This document shows positions 1-5,669 of a stretch of DNA of 5,669 bases, piece after piece; the first letter of the stretch is position 1, and each line of letters opens with the position of its first letter. The stretch covers positions 1 to 5,669 of the forward strand of contig DDVW01000035.1 in assembly GCA_002345545.1 (NCBI GenBank), given 5' to 3'. The position numbers and the translations under genes are program-made. Below the pieces are notes generated by a model. It was not told the DNA's origin, ran no database searches, and saw only the letters and a program-made list of their open reading frames with translations. This DNA comes from Stenotrophomonas sp. UBA2302. GTDB taxonomy: Bacteria; Pseudomonadota; Gammaproteobacteria; Xanthomonadales; Xanthomonadaceae.

Positions 1-2
1 CG

Positions 3-1949
3 AAGAACCGGGGCAAGGGTCAGGGCCAGAGCTTCGTTTCCAAGGTGCTCAAGCAGGCAGGCAAGGCCAGCAGCGGCAAGTCCTCGATGCGCCATTCCGC
101 AGCCGGCGGCAGCGGCGCACGCGCCGGTCAGCGCCCCGGTTCACGGCTTGGGCGCGGCCACACGGCGGCGCGCTTCGCCGGGGCGAAGCTGACGCCCATG
201 TCGCGGCGCGTGACCATCAAGACCCTGCTGGTCAACCAGCGCAACGCCAGCCCGCAGTCGCTCGCCAGGCACCTGCGCTACATTGAGCGCGACGGCGCCG
301 GCCGCGATGGCGAACCGGGCCGGGCCTACGGGCCGCAGACCGACGAAGCCGACCTCGATGCCTTCAAGGAGCGGGCCGCCGACGACCGGCACCATTTCCG
401 CTTCATCGTCTCCCCGGAGGACGGCGCCGAGCTGGACGACCTGCGCACCTACACCCGGCATCTGGTGAACCGGATGGAAGCCGACCTTGGCACGCGGCTG
501 GATTGGGTGGCGGTGGATCACTGGAACACCGACAACCCGCACGCACACCTGATCGTGCGCGGACGCGACGACACCGGCAAAGACCTCATCATCGCCGGCG
601 ACTACATCGCCCACGGCTTCCGCCATCGGGCCGCCGAACTGGCGACCGAATGGCTGGGGCAGCGCACCGAACTGGAGATCCAGCAGACCTTGGGACGCGA
701 GGTGAAACAGGAGCGGTGGACGAGCCTCGACCGCACATTGCAGCGTGAGGCCGGCGTGGATGGCCGGGTGCAGATCGAACGCTTCAATGAACCCCGGCTG
801 CAACGCCAGCGGCTGCTGCTGATCGGCCGACTCCAACGCTTGCAGCGCCTGGGCCTGGCCGACGAGGTGCAGCCCGGCACCTGGGCCGTCCATGCGGACG
901 CGGAGAAGACCTTGCGTGCCCTGGGCGAGCGTGGCGACATCATCCGCACCATGCAGCGCGCCATGAGCGGCCAGCCGCGCGAACTGGCGGTGTTCGAGCC
1001 GGGCGACGACGGCCGCACCATCGTCGGCCGCGTGGCCGGCAAGGGGCTGGCCGACGAGCTGCACGACCGCGGCTATCTGGTCATCGACGGGGTGGACGGC
1101 AAGGCCCACTACGTCGCGTTGAACGCCGGCGACGAGCTGGCGAACTATCCAACCGGATCGGTGGTGGAGGTGCGTGGTTCCGCGGAGGTACGGGCGGCCG
1201 ACAAGAACATCGCCGCGCTGGCGAGCGATGGCCTGTACCGCACCGATCATCACCTGGCGATCGAGCAGGGCCGGGCCAAGCCCGACCGCGACCCGCAGCA
1301 AGTCGTCGCGGCCCACGTCCGCCGGCTGGAAGCCCTGCGCCGGGCCGGCATCGTGGAGCGCGTGGCCGAGGGGTTATGGAAGGTGCCGGACGACCTGACC
1401 GAGCGTGGCCGCCAGTACGACGCGCAACGGCTGGGCGGCGTCGCCGTGGAGCTGAAATCGCACCTGTCCATCGAGCTGCAGGCGCGCGTGATCGGAGCCA
1501 CCTGGCTCGACCAGCAGTTGATCGGCGGCGGCAAGGGGCTGGGCGACTTGGGCTTTGGTGGCGAGGTCAAGAACACCCTGCAACAGCGCGCCGACTTCCT
1601 TGAAGAACAGGGGCTGGCGGAGCGGCGCGGGCAGCGAGTGATCCTGGCGCGCAACCTGCTGGGCACGCTGCGCAATCGGGAACTGGCGCAGGCCGCCAAG
1701 GACATTGCCGCCGAAACCGGCCTGGCGCATCGGCCCGCCACGGACGGGCAGCGCGTTGCAGGCATCTACCGGCGCTCCGTCATGCTTGCCAGCGGGCGCT
1801 ATGCGATGCTCGATGATGGCATGGGGTTCAGCCTGGTGCCGTGGCGGCCTGTGATCGAACAGCGGCGGGGGCAGCAACTCGCAGCGACGATGCACGGTAT
1901 CGGGGCATCGTGGGAAGTCGGTCGGCCAAAGGGGCCATCGTTGGGCTAG
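3..1949 (+). CDS. Relaxase/mobilization nuclease with DUF3363 region (TraI/RlxS type), 5'-partial
   Basis: This protein would nick the transfer origin of a conjugative element, stay bound to the cut strand through a tyrosine, and pilot it into the recipient. The frame is open from base 3 to the TAG at 1947-1949 (648 visible residues). The GTG at 45 is only an internal codon, because relaxase-like basic, Gly/Ser-rich sequence already precedes it, so the true start is upstream of the window. Counting from that GTG, a basic linker (about 1-50) leads to the HUH nuclease. RHLRYIERDG (75-84) holds the likely catalytic Tyr79, HHFRFIVSPEDG is at 116-127, and the metal-binding motif DHWNTDNPHAH (158-168) supplies His159, His166 and His168. 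The remainder, to GPSLG at 634, matches the DUF3363 layout seen in Tn4371-like elements, and the C-terminus looks natural. No coupling protein or trb gene follows, so the element may be rearranged or truncated here. The family call is firm. Activity and the exact element type are inferred. Confidence 0.93.
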   Translation, partial: KNRGKGQGQSFVSKVLKQAGKASSGKSSMRHSAAGGSGARAGQRPGSRLGRGHTAARFAGAKLTPMSRRVTIKTLLVNQRNASPQSLARHLRYIERDGAGRDGEPGRAYGPQTDEADLDAFKERAADDRHHFRFIVSPEDGAELDDLRTYTRHLVNRMEADLGTRLDWVAVDHWNTDNPHAHLIVRGRDDTGKDLIIAGDYIAHGFRHRAAELATEWLGQRTELEIQQTLGREVKQERWTSLDRTLQREAGVDGRVQIERFNEPRLQRQRLLLIGRLQRLQRLGLADEVQPGTWAVHADAEKTLRALGERGDIIRTMQRAMSGQPRELAVFEPGDDGRTIVGRVAGKGLADELHDRGYLVIDGVDGKAHYVALNAGDELANYPTGSVVEVRGSAEVRAADKNIAALASDGLYRTDHHLAIEQGRAKPDRDPQQVVAAHVRRLEALRRAGIVERVAEGLWKVPDDLTERGRQYDAQRLGGVAVELKSHLSIELQARVIGATWLDQQLIGGGKGLGDLGFGGEVKNTLQQRADFLEEQGLAERRGQRVILARNLLGTLRNRELAQAAKDIAAETGLAHRPATDGQRVAGIYRRSVMLASGRYAMLDDGMGFSLVPWRPVIEQRRGQQLAATMHGIGASWEVGRPKGPSLG

Positions 1950-1968
1950 TTCCAGGTACTAGTCCTTT
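1943..1968 (+). terminator. Possible weak intrinsic terminator of the relaxase gene
   Basis: CTAGT (1946-1950) pairs with ACTAG (1958-1962) across a 7-base loop. GG (1944-1945) can extend the stem to CC (1964-1965) past a one-base bulge, and TTT follows. The stem includes the relaxase stop codon. The U-tract is short and the stem is weak, so this is only a candidate. Confidence 0.28.
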
Positions 1969-2147
1969 AAAATCTCCGTCGTCATGAAGTCTATGAGTGC
2001 TCATAGTTTCGGCGCCATATGCTTGCTGGATGACCAGAGCATGTGGAAGGTGTCCTGACGCTCGGTGCTCTCGTGCTCATGCATACGAACGCAGTGGTCT
2101 CAGTGTCGACTATCTGGATATCCAACTCACCAATTCCTTCCAATCGC
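1950..2147. other. Low-GC spacer between convergent relaxase and ndh genes
   Basis: These 198 bases separate two convergent genes and hold no convincing gene. One sampled row (1981-2040) is 50% GC, against about 75% in sampled rows of the relaxase and of the lipid-transport operon, so the spacer differs in composition from both. It contains the 16-base palindrome at 1991-2006. On the minus strand a frame from a GTG at 2170 to a TAG at 1991 could encode 59 residues (it includes IERLEGIGELDIQIVDTET). It overlaps the ndh 3' end, has no evident ribosome-binding site and resembles no family I know. It could be a gene remnant or chance. Confidence 0.5.
1991..2006. repeat. Perfect 7-bp inverted repeat with 2-bp spacer
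   Basis: CTATGAG-TG-CTCATAG is a perfect dyad with 7-base arms. It lies 42 bases after the relaxase stop in AT-richer DNA. It could be a protein-binding site or part of a termination structure, or it could have arisen by chance. No adjacent gene shows which, and no direct repeat marks it as an integration site. Confidence 0.45.
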
Positions 2148-3452
2148 TCAATCAAGTCGTATCGATCCACGTAAACGTGCGTTGAGCTGATCAACCAGCC
2201 ACAAGAGACTACCGCGAATGATCCCGTGCAGGCGTGCCTGGTGGCTACGATAGAGCAGCACATGGCTGGCCTGCGCCAGCCTTCCGCGTAGCGTTGTCCC
2301 CTTGAGCAGGCCGAACTTGCCCAGCGACGCAAATGCGTCGTACTCGCCTAGTGACACCAGGGATCCAAGGTCGCGGTGCACGAAGTCAGGGGGCGTCAAG
2401 CCTCGCTCGATCACGCGCGGAAGTTGGCGGATGAGGTATTGCGCCTGCTGATGTGCAACCTGTGCTGTCGGCGGCAAGGAGCGCTGGTTGCCCGACAAAG
2501 TAAGGCTCGCGCAATCGCCCACGGCGTAGATCCGCGGGTCCTGCGTCGTCTGCAGCGAGGGCCGTACCAGTAACTGGTTGATAGCATTCGCTTCCAGCCC
2601 CGCTAGATTCGACAGCAAGTTCGCAGCCTTGACCCCGGCCGCCCAGATCTTTAGGGATGCCTCCCGCCGAGTGCCGTCGCTAAACAGGAAGGCATCGGCA
2701 TCCACTGCGCTGACCCGTGTGTCGGTGTACACACGGACACCCAATTGCTCCAAACGCGCTCGGGTAGCTTCAGAGATGTCTTTGGGAAAGGCGGCCAGTA
2801 ATCGCGGTCCGCTCTCGATTAAAGCAACTGACATGCGCGACATCAGGTCGTGGGCGCCATACGCCGCCGCTGATTCGGCCAGTTGCACCAATTCGGCAGC
2901 CAACTCCACGCCTGTGGCGCCGCCGCCAACTATCCCGATTGAGAGTTGGGCATCCTGCGCCACGCACTGCAGGACACGAAGTCGAATCTCCCGGTTGAAT
3001 GCATCGGCCTGCTCGCGCGAGTCGATCCGGTAACAGTGGTTTGCGGCACCACGCGTCCTGAAGTCGTTCGCTTGACTGCCGATGGCAATAATCAGAGTGT
3101 CATATCCAACTATGCGGCCGGGAATCAGAAGTCGCCCGTCGTCAGCGTAGACTGCGGCGATCTGCAGTTCTCGCCGTTCCCGATTCAGGCCGCACAGCTC
3201 GCCAGGCTGGTAGACGAATCCGGTATCGCGCGCCTGCGCCAAGTAGGGTGTTTGCTGCTGCGAAACATCGCGCGTACCTGCCGCGATCATGTGCAGCATA
3301 GGCTTCCAGACGTGGGCCGAATCCCGATCGACCAGTGTGACTGTGGGCGTTCCCGGACGTCGCCATCGGCGGGCCAATGCGCTGGCAATCTCCAGCCCCG
3401 CCACGCCCCCTCCAACGATCACTAGGCGATGTCTTTGCCGCTGATCAGTCAT
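2148..3452 (-). CDS. ndh: Type II NADH:quinone oxidoreductase (NDH-2), FAD-dependent
   Basis: This is a single-subunit, non-proton-pumping respiratory enzyme that passes electrons from NADH through FAD to membrane quinone. It has 434 residues, a normal length for the family. The N-terminal FAD Rossmann motif is VIVGGGVAGLE (11-21), with Asp42 closing the second strand. DTLIIAIGS is at 118-126. The NADH Rossmann motif is IVGGGATGVE (174-183), followed by Glu213 in ALIESGPRLL, which favours NADH over NADPH. The second FAD motif, RIYAVGDCA, is at 307-315, and the quinone-site motif AQVAHQQ is at 330-336. The C-terminal stretch (about 395-434), aromatic and Arg-rich, resembles the usual membrane anchor. 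I chose the ATG at 3452 because the Rossmann strand follows directly and GGGG lies 7 bases upstream. The frame extends 26 residues further, to 3530, but that part is not family-like. GC is about 60% in sampled rows, below both flanks, which suggests transfer. It converges with the relaxase. NDH-2 is clear; its role as cargo is inference. Confidence 0.93.
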   Translation of the reverse strand: MTDQRQRHRLVIVGGGVAGLEIASALARRWRRPGTPTVTLVDRDSAHVWKPMLHMIAAGTRDVSQQQTPYLAQARDTGFVYQPGELCGLNRERRELQIAAVYADDGRLLIPGRIVGYDTLIIAIGSQANDFRTRGAANHCYRIDSREQADAFNREIRLRVLQCVAQDAQLSIGIVGGGATGVELAAELVQLAESAAAYGAHDLMSRMSVALIESGPRLLAAFPKDISEATRARLEQLGVRVYTDTRVSAVDADAFLFSDGTRREASLKIWAAGVKAANLLSNLAGLEANAINQLLVRPSLQTTQDPRIYAVGDCASLTLSGNQRSLPPTAQVAHQQAQYLIRQLPRVIERGLTPPDFVHRDLGSLVSLGEYDAFASLGKFGLLKGTTLRGRLAQASHVLLYRSHQARLHGIIRGSLLWLVDQLNARLRGSIRLD

Positions 3453-3504
3453 GATAGAACCCCAAGCAGAAAGGCTGCAGGCGGAACCTGGCAGGCTTGT
3501 GAAT

Positions 3505-3553
3505 GTGACGGCGGCAAGGCGCTGACCCACGGCATCGCCTTGGCGGCCGTCAC
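3505..3553. repeat. Imperfect inverted repeat at the end of the oxidase remnant
   Basis: The arms at 3505-3521 (GTGACGGCGGCAAGGCG) and 3536-3553 (CGCCTTGGCGGCCGTCAC) are inverted relative to each other. Fifteen pairs form in blocks of 8 and 7, broken by a small internal loop (CC against GCG), around a 14-base loop. The 3536-3553 arm encodes the last recognisable residues (VTAAKA) of the oxidase fragment, so the other arm looks like an inverted copy made at the break. It could instead act as a hairpin that stops readthrough from the lipid-transport operon, but no T-run follows in that direction. Confidence 0.6.
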
Positions 3554-3859
3554 CTTACCGGCGAAGGTATCGACGCGCACTCCCGCACCAACCTCGTTGA
3601 TGCCGGAGACCTGGCTGCGCACGTGGATGCGGATACCGGCGCGCAGTGCCAGCTGTTTCAGTGAGACGATGAACTTGGCCGGATCAACGATCCACTGCAG
3701 GATCCGGGCCGCGCCGAAAGTCTGGGCGCTCGTCACCGCGACCTGCTCTGGCGACACCAAGGCGCAGTCGTAGCCGAGCTCCTGCAGTTCGGCGATTGGG
3801 TAACGGCGATGGGCTCGGGTGACCAGTAGCTGTGGACGGACTTGGGCATGGCAGCTTAC
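3536..3859 (-). pseudogene. Internal fragment of a D-amino-acid-oxidase-family FAD oxidoreductase
   Basis: The minus-strand frame is open from just after an in-frame TAG (3862-3860). It reads about 108 residues that fit the middle of DAO-family oxidoreductases, which oxidatively deaminate amino acids or amines. AELQELGYDCALVSPEQV is followed by WIVDPAKFIVSLKQLALRAG and then IRIHVRSQV and VRVDTFAGKVTAAKA. This is the usual stretch of substrate domain, 'hxPxK' helix and returning FAD-domain strands. The N-terminal GxGxxG FAD motif is missing, because the intact lipoprotein gene occupies that space. Homology ends at 3536, where the next strand (expected to resemble VVIATN) is replaced by unrelated residues. 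The frame then runs to a TGA at 3451-3449, which overlaps the ndh ATG. It is therefore a remnant with both ends lost. Start codons inside it (for example TTG at 3763) would not give a working enzyme. The family call rests on pattern recognition only. Confidence 0.68.
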
Positions 3860-4566
3860 CTAGTCGAGTGCGACGACTCGGCCGCAGCGGGGGATGGCAG
3901 GTCGGCGTGGCGCGCGCGCGCGTCCGAACCGGTGGCGGATGCCGTGGGCTGCTCCAGGACCCAGTCGACGACTTGGGCAGCCAACGCATCCGACGCGGCG
4001 CCGAACGCAGCTATCACGTCGGTCTCGCGTTTGCTCGCGGCGGCATGCACCACCTCAAAGCGCCGGCTGACGCCGGCGCCCGCACGGTCGCGCTCGGCCA
4101 GTTGCGCGTCGAGCCGGATCGCCACCACCGGCGCGGTGCCGCGCTGTTCGACCTGAAACGCCCGCAGCGCGCCGAGCAGGTCCAGTTCGGCGGCGGGCGC
4201 CGCACTGTCCACGTGCACGGTCAGTCGTCCATCCTGGATGAAGGCTTCGGCCAGGCGGTCGCGCAGCAGGACCGGTGCGGTATCGGCCCAGCGCAGTCCC
4301 TGCCAGGCCGCAAGGCGTCCATCGGGCTGGGCAATGATGACCCGGTCCGAATCGAGCACCCGATTGCTCGCCGGGGAATGGATGACCAGTATGGGGCCAT
4401 CGGCGCGCGGCCCATGTACGCCGCTGCGCGCCTGTGCCGGGTGCTGCAACGGCAGTTGGTAGGTGGCGGCTGGCGCCTGCTTGGGCAGGATGCTGCAGGC
4501 CGGCAGCGTGGCGGCGAGCAGGAGCGCCGCGAAGGTCGCGGGCAGCTTGCGGGAAGCATGGGTCAT
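3856..4566 (-). CDS. PqiC-like ABC-transport auxiliary lipoprotein
   Basis: This is the lipoprotein partner of an MCE/Mla-type transporter, thought to help pass lipids at the outer membrane side. The 236 residues begin with a lipoprotein signal: basic MTHASRK, a hydrophobic stretch (10-21) and the lipobox LPAC with Cys24. Ser at +2 predicts outer-membrane sorting. Family features follow: a YQLPL strand (36-40), then NRVLDSDRVIIAQPDGRLA (68-86) and WADTAPVLLRDRLAEAF (93-109), which correspond to the conserved 'W...p..LL.drL.eal' region. A later helix, DALAAQVVDWVLEQ (193-206), ends the domain. The ATG overlaps the MCE gene stop (ATGA), and GAGGA lies 9 bases upstream of the start, so the two genes are translationally coupled. 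The last 30 residues (207-236) are an Ala/Ser/Arg-rich tail without evident structure. The stop directly abuts the oxidase remnant, so the tail could have been altered by that rearrangement. The annotation is firm; the transported substrate is inferred. Confidence 0.85.
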   Translation of the reverse strand: MTHASRKLPATFAALLLAATLPACSILPKQAPAATYQLPLQHPAQARSGVHGPRADGPILVIHSPASNRVLDSDRVIIAQPDGRLAAWQGLRWADTAPVLLRDRLAEAFIQDGRLTVHVDSAAPAAELDLLGALRAFQVEQRGTAPVVAIRLDAQLAERDRAGAGVSRRFEVVHAAASKRETDVIAAFGAASDALAAQVVDWVLEQPTASATGSDARARHADLPSPAAAESSHSTR

Positions 4567-5492
4567 GGGGTGGTTTCCTCGATGTTCTCGCTGCCGAGCA
4601 GGTAGCCGGCGGGGTTGCGATCCAGACGGCGCAGCACGGTGTTGAGGCTGGCCAGTGACTGCCTCAGTTCGTTCATCGCCGGGCCGGTAGCGGCCATGCC
4701 CTGATCCAGCGAGGCCGCATTGCGCTGCAATAGGGCTTCCATCCGCGCCGAACTACGCTCCAGCGAGGCCATGGCCTCACGCGTGCTGGCCAGTGCGGGG
4801 CGTCCCTCCTCGTTGAGGATCGCTTGGGCATCGTCGATCACGGCATTGGCCTGGCGCAGTGCCGCGGTTGATTCCCGGCTCGCTTCGGTCAGGTTCTTGA
4901 CCAGCCCGGCCAGCTCGGTGCGCTGTCCGGCGAGCGTGCCGGTGGTGTCCTCGAGGTTCACCAAGGTCTTATGCACCAGTGCCACGTTCTCTTCGGAGAA
5001 CAGTTCATGCGTGCGCAGCAAGATGCCGTTGATCGTGGTCATGGTGTTGCCGTCGCCGGAGACCAGCGAAGCCAGAGCCGAGCGCGGCGCCAGGATCAGC
5101 GGTTCCTCGCCCTCTTTCCTGGGTAGCAGCGGCACGTCAGGACCACCGTCGCTCAGCTCGATCACCGCAGCGCCGGTGATGCCGGTGATCACCAGTTCGG
5201 CCCGGGTGTCCTGGCGAATCGGAATCGAGGTCTCGATGCGCACACGGGCGATGGCCCGGCGCGGGTCCTCGGGCAGCAGTGACAAAGCAGCGACCTCACC
5301 GACGGTGATGCCGCTGTACTGGACCGGGCTGCCGATCGAGAGCCCGGTCACCGGCTCGTCGAACATGACGCGGTAGTAGTGGAAGTCACGGTCGGAACGG
5401 GCGTCGCCAAGCCACAGCGCGACGCCGAAGCCGAGCGCGGCCAGGAAAAGGACGAAGACGCCGATGGCGACGTGGCGGGCACGGGGCTCCAT
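4563..5492 (-). CDS. MlaD-like MCE-domain protein of a lipid ABC transporter
   Basis: This is the periplasmic, inner-membrane-anchored component that forms a hydrophobic tunnel for phospholipid or related substrates and links the permease/ATPase to outer partners. It has 309 residues. One transmembrane helix (about 9-28, IGVFVLFLAALGFGVALWLG) is followed by the MCE domain (about 38-117). The domain contains YYRVMFDEPVTGLSIGSPVQ, YSGITVGEV (59-67) and ITGITGAAVIELSDG (102-116), the typical MlaD/Mce core. Residues about 165-290 are a long helical, Ala/Leu/Gln-rich region such as builds the central needle or coiled coil in larger MCE proteins. The end, LDRNPAGYLLG (290-300), is a common C-terminal motif in this subgroup. 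It starts at the ATG at 5492, with GAGAGG 11 bases upstream, after the ATPase gene. Its stop overlaps the lipoprotein start. Length and layout are those of the proteobacterial MlaD-type form with an extended C-terminus, not of short E. coli MlaD. Confidence 0.92.
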   Translation of the reverse strand: MEPRARHVAIGVFVLFLAALGFGVALWLGDARSDRDFHYYRVMFDEPVTGLSIGSPVQYSGITVGEVAALSLLPEDPRRAIARVRIETSIPIRQDTRAELVITGITGAAVIELSDGGPDVPLLPRKEGEEPLILAPRSALASLVSGDGNTMTTINGILLRTHELFSEENVALVHKTLVNLEDTTGTLAGQRTELAGLVKNLTEASRESTAALRQANAVIDDAQAILNEEGRPALASTREAMASLERSSARMEALLQRNAASLDQGMAATGPAMNELRQSLASLNTVLRRLDRNPAGYLLGSENIEETTP

Positions 5493-5495
5493 GAT

Positions 5496-5579
5496 TCAGT
5501 GCACCTCTCTGATAGGCATGCGGCTGTTCGGCGCAGGCGCGCGCGACCGCGGTCGGGGGAAGGAGGCGGACCCGCGCAT
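5496..5579 (-). other. Possible 27-codon ORF between the ATPase and MCE genes
   Basis: An ATG overlapping the ATPase stop (TGATG at 5581-5577) opens a 27-codon frame (MRGSASFPRPRSRAPAPNSR, then MPIREVH). It closes with a TGA three bases before the MCE start codon. The coupled positions at both ends could mean translational relay through the 86-base gap, or a frameshifted ATPase tail. Its Pro/Arg/Ala content is what random high-GC DNA would give, and I know no homolog. Confidence 0.12.
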
Positions 5580-5669
5580 CACGGCGGCGCCGCGCTCGTG
5601 GATCCGGCGCGCGCCTGCGCCGCCGCGCGGCCGCGCGGTCCGTGGAAATAGGCCTGGATCCAGGGGTGG
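5579..5669 (-). CDS. C-terminus of MlaF-like ABC transporter ATP-binding protein (partial)
   Basis: The final 29 codons of a gene entering from the right edge read HPWIQAYFHGPRGRAAAQAR and end in a TGA at 5581-5579. The 'PW(I)..YF.GPRGRAA' ending is characteristic of Mla/Ttg2A-type ATPases, whose last helix carries this signature. It lies directly upstream of the MCE gene, in the order expected for these operons (permease and ATPase, then MCE protein, then lipoprotein). The nucleotide-binding motifs are outside the window, so the call rests on the tail motif and the context. The last dozen residues are a low-complexity Ala/Gly/Ser tail. Confidence 0.75.
   Translation of the reverse strand, partial: HPWIQAYFHGPRGRAAAQARAGSTSAAPP

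Noticed and set aside
141..1316. A 391-codon open frame antisense to the relaxase
   Set aside because: Long antisense frames are expected in very GC-rich genes. The translation shows no family motif and the sense strand carries a clear relaxase.
1981..3454. The 7-mer GTCATGA at 1981-1987 and at 3448-3454, flanking the ndh segment, as a possible target duplication
   Set aside because: Seven bases recur easily by chance, and the second copy includes the ndh start codon. No inverted ends accompany them.
3453..3530. A 26-residue N-terminal extension of Ndh
   Set aside because: It is not family-like and runs through the junction hairpin. The ATG at 3452 starts just before the FAD motif.
3910..3922. 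Alternating GC tract as possible Z-DNA
   Set aside because: It encodes Ala/Arg codons in the lipoprotein tail, and such runs are common at this GC content.
3832..4605. A 257-codon plus-strand frame opposite the lipoprotein gene
   Set aside because: It is a shadow of the lipoprotein gene, which has a lipobox, a ribosome-binding site and an operon overlap. The antisense product is Gly/Arg-rich without motifs.
4720..5376. A 218-codon plus-strand frame opposite the MCE gene
   Set aside because: The Ser/Arg/Ala-rich translation is typical of antisense frames, and the MCE protein on the other strand is clear.
5590..5640. GC palindromes such as the CGCGCGGCCGCGCG region as a regulatory site
   Set aside because: They lie in the Ala/Arg/Gly tail codons of the ATPase gene and are explained by base composition.

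Overview
The window looks like a junction between a conjugative or mobilizable element and a chromosomal lipid-transport operon in a high-GC proteobacterium. The lineage is not proven. The MCE protein plus PqiC-like lipoprotein arrangement, the GC of about 75% in sampled coding rows, and a relaxase of the type found in Tn4371-like integrative elements would fit a Xanthomonadaceae-type gammaproteobacterium. A betaproteobacterium is also possible.

Region 1 (bases 1-1949, + strand) is nearly all of a large relaxase with an N-terminal HUH nuclease and a C-terminal DUF3363 region. Its 5' end lies outside the window. None of its usual conjugation partners (coupling protein, trb genes) follow it here. 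A weak hairpin ends the gene, and then comes about 200 bp of lower-GC DNA with no convincing gene.

Region 2 (2148-3452, - strand) is a complete type II NADH:quinone oxidoreductase (Ndh). It converges on the relaxase and has a visibly lower GC (about 60% in sampled rows) than either flank, which suggests acquired DNA.

Region 3 (about 3453-3859, - strand) is a scar. It holds an internal fragment of a D-amino-acid-oxidase-type FAD oxidoreductase, lacking both its FAD-binding N-terminus and its C-terminus. The recognisable homology stops inside an imperfect inverted repeat at 3505-3553.

Region 4 (3856-5669, - strand) is the 3' part of an Mla/MCE-type ABC transporter operon. In transcription order it has the C-terminus of the ATPase, the membrane-anchored MCE protein and a PqiC-like auxiliary lipoprotein. 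The last two genes are coupled by an ATGA overlap. Together they would move phospholipid or another hydrophobic substrate across the periplasm, with the ATPase and an unseen permease in the inner membrane, the MCE protein in the periplasm and the lipoprotein on the membrane.

I see no tRNA, rRNA, CRISPR array or intact insertion sequence. I do not see a clear new system. The most useful signals are the island-chromosome scar (oxidase remnant plus inverted repeat) and the respiratory Ndh placed next to a relaxase.
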